Below, one piece after another: positions 50,348 to 62,383 of a stretch of 64,000 nucleotides of DNA. This DNA is from Silene latifolia. Lineage: Eukaryota; Streptophyta; Magnoliopsida; Caryophyllales; Caryophyllaceae. A program made the position numbers and the translations under genes. A model generated the notes under the pieces. The model was not told the DNA's origin. It saw only the letters and a list, made by a program, of their open reading frames with translations, and ran no database searches. Where the stretch lies: contig NC_133536.1 in NCBI RefSeq assembly GCF_048544455.1, forward strand, positions 193,071,325 through 193,135,324, read 5' to 3'. The first letter of the stretch is position 1. Each line of letters starts with the position of its first letter.

Positions 50348-51491
50348 ATGCCGCCCAAGAGAACTGCTTTGTACGCGAGAGCTGAGCTTATGACCGTGGA
50401 TGACATCGTTAAGATGTTAGAGCACGAGGATGCTCTTACTGAGACCCTGAAGAGAGTGAATGAGGACAAGGATAAGAGTAAGGAGAAGGAGGTTGATCAT
50501 TCTAAAATCAACCTCTATATTGCGAGGTTTAGCCCGAAAGAATACAAGGGGGTTGGGGAGCCTAATCTGCTTGATAGTTGGCTGAGAGAGATGGAGAACA
50601 TCTTAGACTTGGTTCATTGTCCCGATGAGATGAGAGTGGAACAGTGCGTTCTATCCGAGGGAGGCAAAGAGGCAAGTGGTGGGATTCAATGAAGGTGAGT
50701 GCTAAGGAGATATACACCAACCAAGGCTTACCTGCTATACCTTGGGAGGAGTTTCGTAGGGCCGTGAGGAAGGAGTTCGTGCCGGAGCATGTGAGGAGTA
50801 AGTTGAGGGAGGAGTTTGATAAGTTTAAGATGATCACGAGATGTCCGTAGCCGAGTACTACAGACAGTTCAATGAGAAGTCCAGGTATGCTGAGGATATG
50901 GGTTTGAGTGAGGAGAACCTGGCATTGAGGTTTGAGAGAGGGTTGACTACCACGATTATGGATAAGTTACCCGTGGGAATCCTTACCGATGTTAAGGAAG
51001 CTTATGAGAGGGCTGGAAGAGCTGAGAGGTTGGTGTAGATGGCTCAGGAGAGGTCAGGTGGTGAGAAGAGGAAGTCTGAGAGCGAGGGTGGTGGCCAATC
51101 GAATCACAAGAAAGGCAACCACAATCAGTCTAAAGGGTTTTCTTCTGGGTCTGGGTTTAGTGCTGGGGCGTCCTTTGGGCGTGGCCGTGGGGGTGTGAGT
51201 AATAGTTGGGGAGTGACCTGCTTTGGTTGTGGTGGTGTAGGCCACAAGAGACATGAGTGCACGAGTGCACCGGGATCTTTTCAGAGACCTGCACAGAGCT
51301 TCGCGAGCAATAGACCGGTTGGAACATGGCCAAACCGGGGAAGTCAGAGTTACCAGAGTGGAGGCAACCGCAATGGCGGTAATTCTTATTAGAAGACACC
51401 GACGAACAACAACAACAATCAAGGGTCGGGTGCTAAGCCGACCGCATCAGCGAGTACTGTCCAGGGAGGTGGGCAGAAGACTAGTGGCAAG
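50348..51491 (+). pseudogene. Chromovirus gag, with frameshifts and stops
   Basis: Starts MPPKRTALYARAEL at 50348. Capsid-type segments follow: FSPKEYKGVGEPNLLDSWL, then EEFRRAVRKEFVPEHVRSKL, then FRERGLTTTIMDKL-like (here FERGLTTTIMDKLPVGI). A CCHC zinc knuckle CFGCGGVGHKRHEC lies near residue 290. The frame changes near 50660-50690 and 50840, and TAG codons stand at 51036-51038 and 51390-51392. Sequence between the second TAG and 51492 remains in the pol frame. Gag packages element RNA in virus-like particles. Confidence 0.85.
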
Positions 51492-53780
51492 TTGTTCATG
51501 ATGGAGAAGAAGGCAGCTGAGGAAGATGTGCATGTTATCACCGGTACATTCCTTGTTAACGGTATTCCTACGTTTGTTTTGTTTGATTCGGGGGCTTCTC
51601 AGTCGTTTGTGTCTTCGAGTCATGTAAAACAGATGGGTTTGAGAGTATATGAGTCTGTTAGTGAGCAAGTTTTCATACCTTCGGGCGAGTCTGTATCGTG
51701 TGGGAGGTTGTTTAGGGATGTATCTTTGATAGTTGGGCAAGTCGATTTCCCTGTAGACTTGCTAGAGTTTCCTTTTAATGGCTTTGAGATGATAGTTGGG
51801 ATGGATTGGTTAGGAAAGTATAAAGCTAAGATAGACTGTCATCAAAAGAAAGTGTCCTTACGAGGTCCTAAGGGTGTTAGTGTGTCTTACCGTGGATTTC
51901 TAGTCAAACCCAAAGTTAAGTTGATTGCAGCTGTCACCTTGAAGTCTTATCTGAGGAAGGGATGTCCGTTGATCTTGTGTCATGTGAGAGATGACCGAAT
52001 AGAGAGTCCGACAGTTGATAAGATACCAGTGGTGGGGGAGTTTGCAGATGTTTTTCCAGAGGAGATTCCGGGGTTGCCACCGAAGAGGGAGATAGATTTC
52101 ACCGTAGAGTTGAAGCCAGGGACGGGGCCAATCTCTAAGGCACCGTACCGTATGGGTCCTAAGGAGATGGAGGAGCTTAGGAAGCAGTTGAATGATCTGA
52201 TAGAGAAGGGATACATTAGACCAAGTGTATCGCCTTGGGGAGCACCAGTTCTGTTCGTGAAAAAGAAAGATGGGAGTTTGAGGCTATGCATAGATTACAG
52301 GGAGCTGAACCGTGTGACGATAAAGAACAAGTATCCTTTGCCAAGGATAGATGACCTGTTTGATCAGCTGAGCGGTGCAACAGTCTTTTCTAAGATTTAT
52401 TTGAGGTCGGGGTACCATCAGGTGAAGATTAGAGAGGTGGACATACCAAAGACAGCTTTCACGTCAAGGTATGGCCATTATGAGTATGTGGTGATGCCGT
52501 TTGGGTTGTCTAATGCGCCGGCGGTGTTTATGGATTTGATGAATAGAATCTTCAGACAGTTCTTGGACCAGTTTGTGGTGGTGTTTATCGATGACATCTT
52601 AGTCTACTCTAAGACTAAGGAGGAGCATGAGGAGCATCTGAGGATCGTGTTGCAGACTTTGAGGGATCATGAGTTGTATGCTAAGCTGTCTAAGTGTGAG
52701 TTCTGGTTAGAGAAAGTTGCTTTTCTGGGGCATGTAATCTCGAAAGATGGGGTAGCTGTGGATCCGGCGAAGATTGAAGCAGTGACAAAGTGGGAAGCAC
52801 CAAAGAATGTTGCTGAGGTTAGGAGTTTCTTGGGTTTAGCTGGATACTACAGACGGTTCGTGAAAGATTTCTCCAAGATAGCTAGACCGATGACAGCGTT
52901 GATGAGGAAAGAGAACAGGTTCCGTTGGGATGAGAGTTGTGAGACGGCGTTCCAAACATTAAAGGAGCGTTTGACCACAGCTCCTGTCCTCGCATTGCCT
53001 GAAGGGAGCGAGAATTTCGAGTTTTATACAGATGCCTCGAAGAATGGGCTGGGGTGTGTGTTGATGCAGAATGACAAAGTGATTGCCTATGCTTCTAGGC
53101 AGTTGAAGCCTTATGAGGAGAATTACCCTACTCATGACCTGGAGTTGGGTGCAGTGGTGTTTGCTCTCAAGATTTGGAGACATTACCTTTATGGAGCAAT
53201 CTTTAAGGTATTTTCTGATCACAAGAGTCTTAAGTACATCTTCACGCAGAAGGAGTTGAACATGAGAAAGAGGAGGTGGATGGAGTTGATTGGCGATTAC
53301 GACATGGAGATTATCTACCATGAAGGGAAGGGCAATGTTGTTGCTGATGCTTTGAGTAGGAAGAGTGTACATTCCTTGTGTACAACTCTATCTTTGATGA
53401 GGCTGAGAGATGAGGTAGCGAGCTTTGGGATACATATGATGCAGAAAGGAGATGCCATGGGTGATATGATAGTACACCTGGAGTTTTATGACGATATTCG
53501 GGATAAGCAGGCTTTGGATCCTAAGATAGTGGAGTGGAGAGCTGGAGTAGAGAAAGGGACAGTGTCCCGGTTTTCTATTCATACAGATGGTAGTTTGAGG
53601 TTTGATGGTAGGTGGTGTGTTCCTAATGATGAGGAGTTGAAGAAGACGATCACGACAGAAGCGCATTGCACACCATATTCAGTTCATCCAGGTGGAGACA
53701 AGCTATACAAGGATTTGAAGAAAACGTTTTGGTGGCCTGGGATGAAGAAAGAGACAAACAGTTCGTGTCCCGTTGTTTGA
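51492..53780 (+). pseudogene. Chromovirus protease, reverse transcriptase, RNase H and start of integrase
   Basis: 762 codons. Protease [14 protein letters not shown] near residue 30. [22 protein letters not shown], then motif A reads [12 protein letters not shown] where the family has an Asp at the Tyr, so a catalytic metal ligand is lost. Motif C is [10 protein letters not shown] (intact DD). RNase H has [13 protein letters not shown], the Glu in [22 protein letters not shown] and VVADALSR, so its catalytic acids appear present. The integrase zinc domain starts [15 protein letters not shown] and the frame breaks at about 53755. Confidence 0.92.
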
Positions 53781-54935
53781 CATGCCAGAGAGTTAAAGGG
53801 GAACAGAGAAGACCACAAGGTAAGATTCAGTCTTTAGAGGTGCCTGAGTGGAAGTGGGAATCCATTTCCATGGATTTCATTGTGGGTTTGCCTAAGAGTC
53901 AACAAGGTAACAACATGATTTGGGTGATAGTGGATCGTCTGACCAAGTCAGCTCACTTTGTTACAATGAAAGATACATGGACTAAGGCACAATTGGCTAT
54001 GGCCTATCGAAAGAACGTGCTTAAGTTACATGGAGTCCCTAAGGACATAGTGTCTGACAGAGATGCGAGGTTTATATCGAGGTTTTGGAAGGAGTTGCGG
54101 GAATCGTTGGGAACAGACTTTGAAGATGAGTACGACATTTCATCCTGCGACAGATGGGCAGACTGAGAGAACAATCAAGACTCTTGAGGATATGTTGCGA
54201 GCTTGTGTAATGGATTTTGGTGGTAGCTGGGAGCAGAGGTTGGACTTGATAGAATTTTCTTACAACAACAGCTATCACACCAGTATTGGTATGGCACCGT
54301 TTGAGGCTTTGTATGGGAGGAGATGTAGGAGTCCAATATGTTGGGACGATAGTGCTGAGACAGTGGTTTTAGGACCAGAGATGGTGCATGAGATGGTGGA
54401 ACAGATTAAGATGATCAGGGAACGGATGAGAGCAGCCCAGGATCGACAAAAGAGTTATGCAGATCTACATCGTCGGGACATAGAGTTTCAAGTTGGGGAC
54501 AAGGTTCTTTTGAAAGTGTCTCCTATGCGCGGAGTTATGAGATTTGGAAAGAAAGGCAAGCTAAGTCAGAAGTTTATAGGGCCTTATGAGATCTTAGAGC
54601 GAGTTGGGGAAGTTGCTTATCGTTTGGCTTTACCGGCTGCGTTGGAGAGAGTGCATAATGTGTTTCATGTATCGCAGCTGCGGAAGTATGTGAGTGACCC
54701 GTCACATGTGTTGGAGGCAGAGAGTTTAGAGCTAGATGAGTCCTTGTCATATCTGGAGGTGCCTAAGCAGATTCTAGACCGAAAGGTTAAGAAGACTAGG
54801 AGTGGTGAGACAGTTTTGCTTAAGATCCTTTGGTCTAACCACGAGACTGAGGAAGCTACATGGGAGGCAGAGGATATCATGAAAGAGCGCTACCCTTTCC
54901 TCTTTGATCAGGTATGTATGGTTACGGGGACGTAA
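53755..54935 (+). pseudogene. Chromovirus integrase core and C-terminal chromodomain, frameshifted
   Basis: After the shift, 53770-54125 gives [17 protein letters not shown] (completing the HHCC zinc domain), MDFIVGLPKSQQG (first D) and VSDRDARFISRFW (second D). A one-base change near 54118 moves to the frame of 54120-54935: TTFHPATDGQTERTIKTLED (with E), YNNSYHTSIGMAPFEALYG, and the GPY/F-type FIGPYEILERVG. A C-terminal chromodomain-like region (LEVPKQILDRKVKKT to TEEATWEAEDIMK) ends at a stop at 54935. The chromodomain places the element in the chromoviruses, whose integrases target marked chromatin. Confidence 0.9.
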
Positions 54936-55117
54936 CCTTGTTTCTTTTAGGGGGGTAGGAGATGATCGCGAGAGTTTTTAAGAGTTTTATACACCTTTTA
55001 TATGTTGTGTCGGGAGGTTTGTCGGGATAAGTTGGGTTAGTATCATGTTTTCTGTTCGGTTGCTGAGTCGGGAATGTTAGGGGAGTACCTTTGTTTAGTA
55101 GTGGTTTGAACTTCGGG

Positions 55118-55145
55118 GACGAAGTTCCTTTTAAGGAGGGAAGAC
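55118..55145 (+). promoter_or_regulatory. Chromovirus polypurine tract
   Basis: GACGAAGTTCC then TTTTAAGGAGGGAAGAC immediately before the 3' LTR start. Confidence 0.8.
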
Positions 55146-56475
55146 TGTAATACTCCGTATTTATATGTCTTGGGGTACTCTATCGAGTAGCCCTTACTCT
55201 GTCGAGTAAGGGTAGGTTGCGCGTTAAAATAGTTTCTGACCTGTTGGGTACTCGATCGAGTAGCTGGGGTACTCGATCGAGTAAGGGGGTACTCGATCGA
55301 GTACCTTGGGTACTCGATCGAGTGTCCGGTTTTACGGGGAGTTTTCTCGGGTTTTGTTAATTATGCGATTAAGGTATTTAAACATAATCGTCATTGTTTT
55401 AAATCACTTTTACAAAACCTAAAACCCTGTTTAAGAAAGAAAACAGCCACTTCATCTTCCTAATCGCATTCTTAGCAATTCCCGGAGTTCAGACGGTCAG
55501 TTCGTGTCATAGTTCGTATCGTTGAGTCCCTTGCGTCGAGGGTAAGCTTTTAACGTAATTTTTATAATGTTTTGCTAAGTTTAGTTAAACCCTAATTTAG
55601 GGTTTGGGGGTTTTTATGAGTAGTATGTGATGTGTAGTCTTTATGTGTGATGTGTTAGGAGGAGGATTCGTAGAAGAGGCGTTTTGATACAGCTGTAGAT
55701 ACCGTCTGCTTGTTGTGCTTTCCAGGTAGGATTTCCTACTCAGTATTAGTCCCATAATGGGATATTGGTGATGTGCTGTAGTTAGTTGTTTGTATGATGA
55801 TTGTATTGTGTTTGTGGTTGTGATTGCTGTTGATGGTTCTCGAGATGCGTTCTCGGCTGAGTGGGGTCACTTGCGGGAGTGACTTCACGCCTTCGCCCTT
55901 CGTGGAACCCGCCACGGAAGGGGATGTGCACATTAATGGGACAGGGTTATCGCTCGTACGATGAGCGGGGCTTAGGTGGGAATGGCTGCGGTCCCCCATC
56001 GGGCGGTCTGGTCCAAAGGGATGATCGATTGAGATGATGGGAGTTGGTGGTGTGTGTGTGTGTGTGTGTGTGACATTTCAAATTGTCTGTTTATCTTATT
56101 ATCGTTATCTATATTGATTGTGTGATTAGTACGACCCCTGTTGTTTTGTAAACCTGCGGTGATCCATTCGGGGATGGTGAGCAGATATTGAGCAGGTATT
56201 GAGATGAGTACTGCGATAGCTGGGGATGCCACGACATGACGATAGGAGTCTTCCGCTGTAGCCTTAGTTTATTTACTTTTCAGTTAGACAGTCACTTGAG
56301 AATATTGTATCGTACTTTGGTTTGGTTTTAAGGATTGTATTTATTCATTAAACTATTTATAATAAACGTTATTTCTGTTTTGTCTATTTGATTATCATAC
56401 CTCGGGCGACCGAGATGGTGATGTCCTCATACCTGAGTGGTCCTGGTAAGGCACTTGGAGTATGGGGGTGTTACA
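55146..56475 (+). mobile_element. Chromovirus 3' LTR
   Basis: 1330 bp, nearly identical to the 5' LTR. Most differences are 1-3-base indels, many at CTG/CAG sites (about 55885-56225). It carries the same palindrome cluster (55170-55325) and U5 stem motif (about 56400-56419). Confidence 0.9.
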
Positions 56476-56653
56476 AATGGTATCAGAGCGACGATCCTGA
56501 AACCTGTAACCAATGAACTTAATGAACACAGGGAGTCAATTAAAATGAACCCGGGGTAAAAGTTGTAGGAGCTAGTGCAAAGGCTTGGGAGACGTCCTAA
56601 AGTCGCGGGGGTCGCCCTACAACTTTGAACCGGTCACGGGGGTCGCCCTACAA
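56476..56653 (+). mobile_element. Second primer site and truncated internal start after the 3' LTR
   Basis: Matches 49576-49742: primer site, then leader sequence up to CGGTCACGGGGG. It then repeats GGGTCGCCCTACAACTT before switching at about 56654 to Tat-like LTR sequence. This gives an LTR-internal-LTR-internal order, the signature of recombination between element copies or of an assembly join. Confidence 0.8.
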
Positions 56654-57694
56654 CTTCGAAGAGGTGCAGCTACTGCTGCGTTTCTTATCGACGTCTGACC
56701 TCCGCTGTTTTGTAAATACGGTTTTAAAAGATGGATTTTAAATTGTTTTTCGAACGTGCTTTTGATATAGATCTTACATTAATGATACATAATAAAGTAC
56801 AATAAATAAAATAGGATTTACACCCTCAGACTTACATGTTTGACGAAACGAGATTGACTAAAGTTAACGTTTAGTGATTGCTTGACTCGAATATGCGTGG
56901 AAAGTGCCCTCGTTAGAGGATTTAAAAGTTTGATTAGATTGATTAAAGGTGGAGTTGGTCAAATTGGTCGGTCTATGCAACATGACTGAGACTCAGAAGG
57001 ACCTGAGCTTACGTGGTCGATTGACCAAGTACGTAGGCGTCAAAAGCAATAGCGTAGTCTAGAATGCAAAGAGAGAGAAAGAAGGGGCGGAACACTCGCG
57101 TGCCAAATATGGAGGCCGAATGTCTCTATTTATACTTAACACATGGAGGAGTTTAGGAATGACACGGATTTGGAAACAAATCACTGAAATATTCTGAAAA
57201 GCGTGAAAAGAGGGCTGGGGAAGAGGCGCAGCAGCCACTGCGACCCTTGGAAGAGGCGCAACACGTGTTGCGTCCTTTCCCGCAGGTTTCCTCCTTAGCA
57301 AGAAAGATTTTCGCGTTTTATTATGAAATTTCGGTGGATCTATACTTTCTTATTCCATAAAACAAAAAATACGGAAGATATTTACTAAAAATATTGATTT
57401 TAATTTTAGGAATAGATATCCAGAGAATTCTAGAACATTCCGGAATATTTCGACTCGGCATTTAAACGGTTTTTAGAAAATGAAGCGGTTTTTGACCCGG
57501 ACTCCAAATGAACTCTAATTACTGTCAAAACGACCGTATCGGTGCGTAGATGAGGACCAAGGGGTTAACTTGAGTGTTTGAGCTATCACTTATTGATGAA
57601 CTTACGAACTGTCATAAAATCATTCCGCATATCAAACATGCGGCCCAATCATCACTGGGTGGTTGGCGGGAGGTGCAGAAATGAGGTATCTACA
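56654..57694 (+). mobile_element. 3' part of the Tat-like LTR, copy B
   Basis: Corresponds to 43202-44243. Ends GGTATCTACA before GAGCCCCCAC. Confidence 0.6.
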
Positions 57695-58437
57695 GAGCCC
57701 CCACTTTGACTGAGGCTTGGACAAAGCGAAAGTCAAAGTATAGTCATCAGGTCCATCAAAGATTACAACCTGACGACTATGGCGACGCGAGGCGGCTCAA
57801 GGGGTCTGAACCAAGGACCTGTCGTCGGGAACATTTTAGAGTTTGTCGACTACCGGGGAGGGTCATTTAAAGTCCATTAGACTATGTAAGGAAGCTCTCC
57901 AGCCATAAGAGGAAATCATACCTGAGACTTCTTTCCTGAGATGTTTCTGGAGTTGCGTAGGAGCTGAGGGTAAGACCTAAAGGATATATAAGGATTGGTG
58001 CTAGGGTGTGGGGTCCTAAAGGAAAACATCGACGGGAAGGAGGCCAAATATAAGCTCAACCCAAGGGGTAACCAAGGTTTGGGTATAGGAACCCTAAGGA
58101 AGTGTGATCCTAAAGGATTATGATCCTAAGGGTAGAAGTGTATGAACTCTAAGGAGTTTGGGAACCTAAAGAGTCTGGTGTATGAACCTGGGTATATGAA
58201 CCCAAAAAAGACAGTGGTATGGGAACTTCGGAGAACGACACCTTGTGGAGAGCCACCGTCGTACAGACGGCGAGGAGTATGGTAAGCCTTCAACTTTTCA
58301 CTTCCTCATTTACTTACTTCTTGTCATTTCCTCATTTATTCATTTCTTATCATTTCTTTATATTATGCTTAAGAAAGCTTTCTTTTGAATTGACGCATGA
58401 GGCTGGGAACATGAGGCCCTTTTCTGTTTAGACGACG
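57695..58437 (+). mobile_element. 5' leader of the PMD-bearing element, copy B
   Basis: Non-coding counterpart of 44244-44991, with several 1-2-base indels against copy A between about 58170 and 58275. Confidence 0.5.
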
Positions 58438-58938
58438 ATGATGGACGCCTTCGGGAAGCTGACGGAGGAGGAGAAGGCTATCATCGAGCGGGGAGCCTTT
58501 GGTGCCTTGGTGCAAGGCTGGAGGGAGATCAAGGAGAGGAAGATTCGGGCTAACCTTAGCCTGATTCGAGCCTTTCTTGATCGGTTATGGGACACGACCT
58601 CGACTTTCCATATGCCTTTTGGAGAGATCGGGGTCACTTTGGAGGACTACGGCATGATCTCGGGTCTGCCGTGCGGAGAGGAGCCGTTGGTGTGGCCGTT
58701 GGTGGCCATGAGGATAGACTCGGCCGAGGCGAGGAGTTTAGTTGGCTGGAACCTGGCTACGAGCGCGGCCCAGGTTCCTAGTTTGGTGCTGAGTACCTAC
58801 GTTAGGGACTACTTCGGCAGTAGCGTTCCGGCGAGAGTGACGATGGATGGACGCATGGTGCTGTTGGAATATGTGTCCTCCGACAATAATGCGATCACGA
58901 CTGATGATCATGATGATCACATGTTTAAGTCTCGTTAA
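58438..58938 (+). pseudogene. Plant mobile domain (PMD) ORF, truncated by Copia insertion, copy B
   Basis: 166 codons, same structure as copy A, with the PMD signature FHMPFGEIGVTLEDYGM and the last 25 residues from the Copia LTR starting at 58862. It differs from copy A at few residues (DYFGSSV against DYFDSRV). The absence of frameshifts between copies reflects recent duplication rather than demonstrated selection. Confidence 0.75.
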
Positions 58939-60129
58939 AATGAATACAATTGGGAAGTAATATTGTTACTGTCAACTGGTCAACATATATCGGTAATGAT
59001 TGGCTGACTAGAGTTTGACATTACTGTCGTGTGACGGTGGTGATCAGTTGACCCCCTAGGTCATACCTAAAGGGCAACACTCTTAATTGATTATTTAATT
59101 AATCGTATAACGTTGCGAGTTAATTAAATTACTTGAAAATTGACGGACGATTTTGGAAGTAAAATTTACGTATCATATTGAAATGTGATTAAATAAGATA
59201 CGGTCTGAGTAAATGAATTGTATCATTACTCGGATGAAATAATTGTTTAATGTAACAATTAAATTAGATGAATTGTTATAAATACAATCAGTTGTAATTT
59301 ATAAATGGTAAAATATTTTGGCACAAGTAATTATAAAATTACTAAGTCGATTTTTGTATGTGACGTATTTTTGATAATGCGTTGATTTTTAATATGTTAA
59401 AAATACATAACAAATTTATGTCACATATGACATGTGACATATTGACAATTGACAAAAATAATATGGAATCCATATTATAGAGTGGGCCGAAAATTAGAGG
59501 GATTTAAGCTAATTATATGTTGTTTGTAATTAGTGGAAAACACAATGATTAAAAGCAAGCCTAGCCATGCAAGCCTATTGTTCCTTGTGAAGAACAATTT
59601 CTCCATGCATTGGCTCTCCTAAAGCCCCTCCTCTTACACGGTTTTGAGAAGGCAAATGCTATCATTGTTTTTCCATAATTTTACCTAATAATATACTAAG
59701 TGTAGTGTATTATTCATTCATTCCATTCCATCATCCAAAAATACAATTTTAGAGAGAATAAAAATCCTCCACTCTTTCTCTCTAAAAACCGAAATATTCA
59801 AAGTGTTAAAAATATTTTGGTTCAATTTTCTACTTGATTAATATTATACTAGTATTTGTAATATTAATTAAATTAAGAGGAGCCTTGGGTATAAAGCTTA
59901 GGGAGAGATCTTACACTTAGATCTTATTCATCCATAAGGAAAAGCTCAAGATCAAAAGAGAAAGGTGATCTCTTTTGTGCCCTTAAATCCGAAATCAACA
60001 ATGTAAGGACATGATTTTTCTTCTATTATATTATTTGTTTGCATGCATAAAATCCGTTTTAATTTTATGACAATTTAATTTAGACATATTTGAGTATGTT
60101 AATATGTATATGAATCTACATTTCCTTCA
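58862..60129 (+). mobile_element. Ty1-copia 5' LTR, copy B
   Basis: 1268 bp, TGTTGGAATATGTG...TTTCCTTCA, followed by the primer site CGGTATCAAGAGCC at about 60132. A TATA-like box lies near 59277. Confidence 0.8.
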
Positions 60130-62383
60130 ATCGGTATCAAGAGCCATGGTTGTTTGCATGCAAATTGGTTAAAAGTTTTTCCGAGTTATAAGAATAACAA
60201 ATAAAACTTGTAAAATTTGTGTTATTATGATATATCACGAAATTATTACATGCATATTAATATTTCTGGTCCTAAAATGTTTTAGGATATTTTGGTTAAT
60301 TTTTCGGATTTTTATTGTTCATATTTTACAATAATGGCATTTAAATGTGATTTTATGAGTAAAAATGTCATTTTTGGTCTAAAATTAGCTATACTTCGAA
60401 TTTTAAGTTTATTTTTGGATATGTTGTCACATATATTATTTTGAGATAACCTGTAAATTTTCATAATTTTTGGACTTGTTATGCTCGAAAAATGAATTTT
60501 TCATTATTAAATTCGGATTTAAGTGAAAAATAGGTTAATATGAGTTAAATTTCGAATCTGGTCATAGAAAATTAATATGTTGTCACATGCAATTTTACAA
60601 GATGTGTGTAAAATAATTGGCTATAAAGAAGTCTTTTTGCATGATTTATGAATTTTTGAAGAAAAATAGCATAAATAGTGACATTATTAGTGGAAAATTA
60701 ATAAAACATAATCTATGACTTAGGAAAAACGTCTAATGTTGCATTTTATTATATTTTTCAGATACAAAATTGAAAAGTTAATGAAAATAATTTTTCCATG
60801 TTTTTATGATTATTTTATTAAAATTGATAAACCGCAACATTGTTTTTCCTAAAATTTTCAAATTTTTAACCTAAGATTTTGAACATTATGAGTGTCATGG
60901 AATTTTTCCAGAATGTTCATGAGTTTAAATTTAAAATTTTGAATTTATTTGAAATTTTGTGATTTATTTGAAGTTTAATAGCTTATTCTTGTAATTTTGG
61001 TCCATTTATGAACAATTTTATAAAATATGGGTTAATTATGGTCAAATTATTAGTGAAGACTAAATTTTGAGTCCTAAGAGGTTAGGGTAATTAACTTATG
61101 CATAAATATGAGTTTATGTATTTTTGTGATTGTAAAATGTTGAAATCACGCAAATCCGTAAAAACCGAGTAATATACGATATTGGCATTTTAAAGGCGAT
61201 TTAGCATAAAATTGAGCATGTTCATACATATTATAATGCTGCATTTTCTTTATGATTGTCATAATTTTAATTTATGTAATTTTTGAATTATGTAATTTTA
61301 CTTAGTATGGCCTTAGATTTAATTGGTATTTCCCGAAATGTATTGGAATATCGATTCGGTTGTATTTTTATTGTGATCTCGTATCACCGTTTTGTAATTT
61401 AATAGATTTATTTTATTTTAGTTACAAATGTATAATAGGAAATTGTGTAATTTATTATGTAATTTTATTCATTCCGGAGTTCCAAAAGACGGATTTCTTC
61501 AAGAATGGCGATACATAAAGACGGTGTTACCTCGAGATGTGTGCCACATTCGAAGTTCAAGGGACCAATGGAGTTGGTTTTCGAATATGTAATAGTTAAA
61601 TAGTTTTTCTATTTTAGGAAAGGCCATACTAGGATTTATTTATCTTTATGCTTGCATTTTATTTTATGTCACATGCATCGCTAAATCGCCATAACTAAAA
61701 CATGCATCCTTATTTTATCGAGTTTTTCGACCGTGTCAATTAGAATTATCGTAGTTCACCGCTTTAGTTCACTTAAAACGTGATAGATAATAAATTGACA
61801 TGACCTCTCGCTAAAACAATCAATTGAGACATAGCCTTTCCAAATAGTAGAAACCATGAAAACCTATTTCGTGAGGGAGTGCACTCGGCCACACCGGGGT
61901 ACAAACCTTGTTACGTAGGGGAAGTGGGTGATGAATGTTAATCCACCGAATTCATGTTGATGAGGGATGTATCGGCCCCACCGTGCCCAAGTTAATGTGG
62001 GTTTGGATCATGGACACATTTATTCGAAATTTGGATTGAACTCAACAAAAGTATTTGATAAGGGATGTATCGGCCCCACCGTGCCCTTGTCGATGTGTTT
62101 TGGGCTATAGATAATTGTTAATGTAATATTATCGACCAAGAGTTCTAAAAGTAGAATCGATTAAACGTTAATCCACCGAGTTATATTGATAAAGGATGTA
62201 TCGGCCCCACCGTGCCTAAGTCGATATGAATTTGGGTCTTGGAATCATTTATCTAGTTGGTTAGAGGTCACTAGAAAAATGCATATAACTTGTTTAAATC
62301 ATACATTTTTAGGAGTATTATTAAAACGACAATTGTTTTACTCCTTATATTTTGTTTTGTAGACCACTTCTTTTTCATAACAA
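60130..62383 (+). mobile_element. Copia leader, copy B and unique continuation
   Basis: AT-rich untranslated leader of 2.25 kb. Beyond 61696 it contains three to four repeats of 'aaggatgtatcggccccaccgtgcc' type (phrase GATGTATCGGCCCCACCGTG at about 61965, 62045 and 62187), separated by 'tta atccaccga' phrases. Unusually long for a Copia leader. Confidence 0.65.
61915..62235. repeat. Diverged repeats containing GATGTATCGGCCCCACCGTG
   Basis: Three clear copies about 80-140 bp apart, each followed by CCC/CCT-AAGT or CTTGT and a GTTTGGG/ATTTGGG phrase, with a related CGGCCACACCGGGG near 61887. Located 150-470 bp upstream of gag. Confidence 0.8.

Larger units (their letters stand above)
48254..56475 (+). 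mobile_element. Tekay/Del-clade chromovirus (Ty3-gypsy), near full length
   Basis: 8.2 kb: LTR 48254-49575, primer site, gag, protease, RT, RNase H, integrase with C-terminal chromodomain, polypurine tract, LTR 55146-56475. Inserted after TAACT at copy A of the duplication. The expected right TAACT is absent because the right LTR is followed by a second primer site and 178 bp of internal sequence. The LTRs are nearly identical, so the insertion is young, yet gag-pol has frameshifts, stops and a catalytic change. Confidence 0.92.
56654..61696 (+). repeat. Segmental duplication, copy B (empty site)
   Basis: 5043 bp nearly identical to copy A. It begins in the middle of the Tat-like LTR (CTTCGAAGAGG) and runs past the position where copy A is interrupted (TAACT at 61692-61696) straight into AAAACATGC without the chromovirus. 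Confidence 0.9.
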
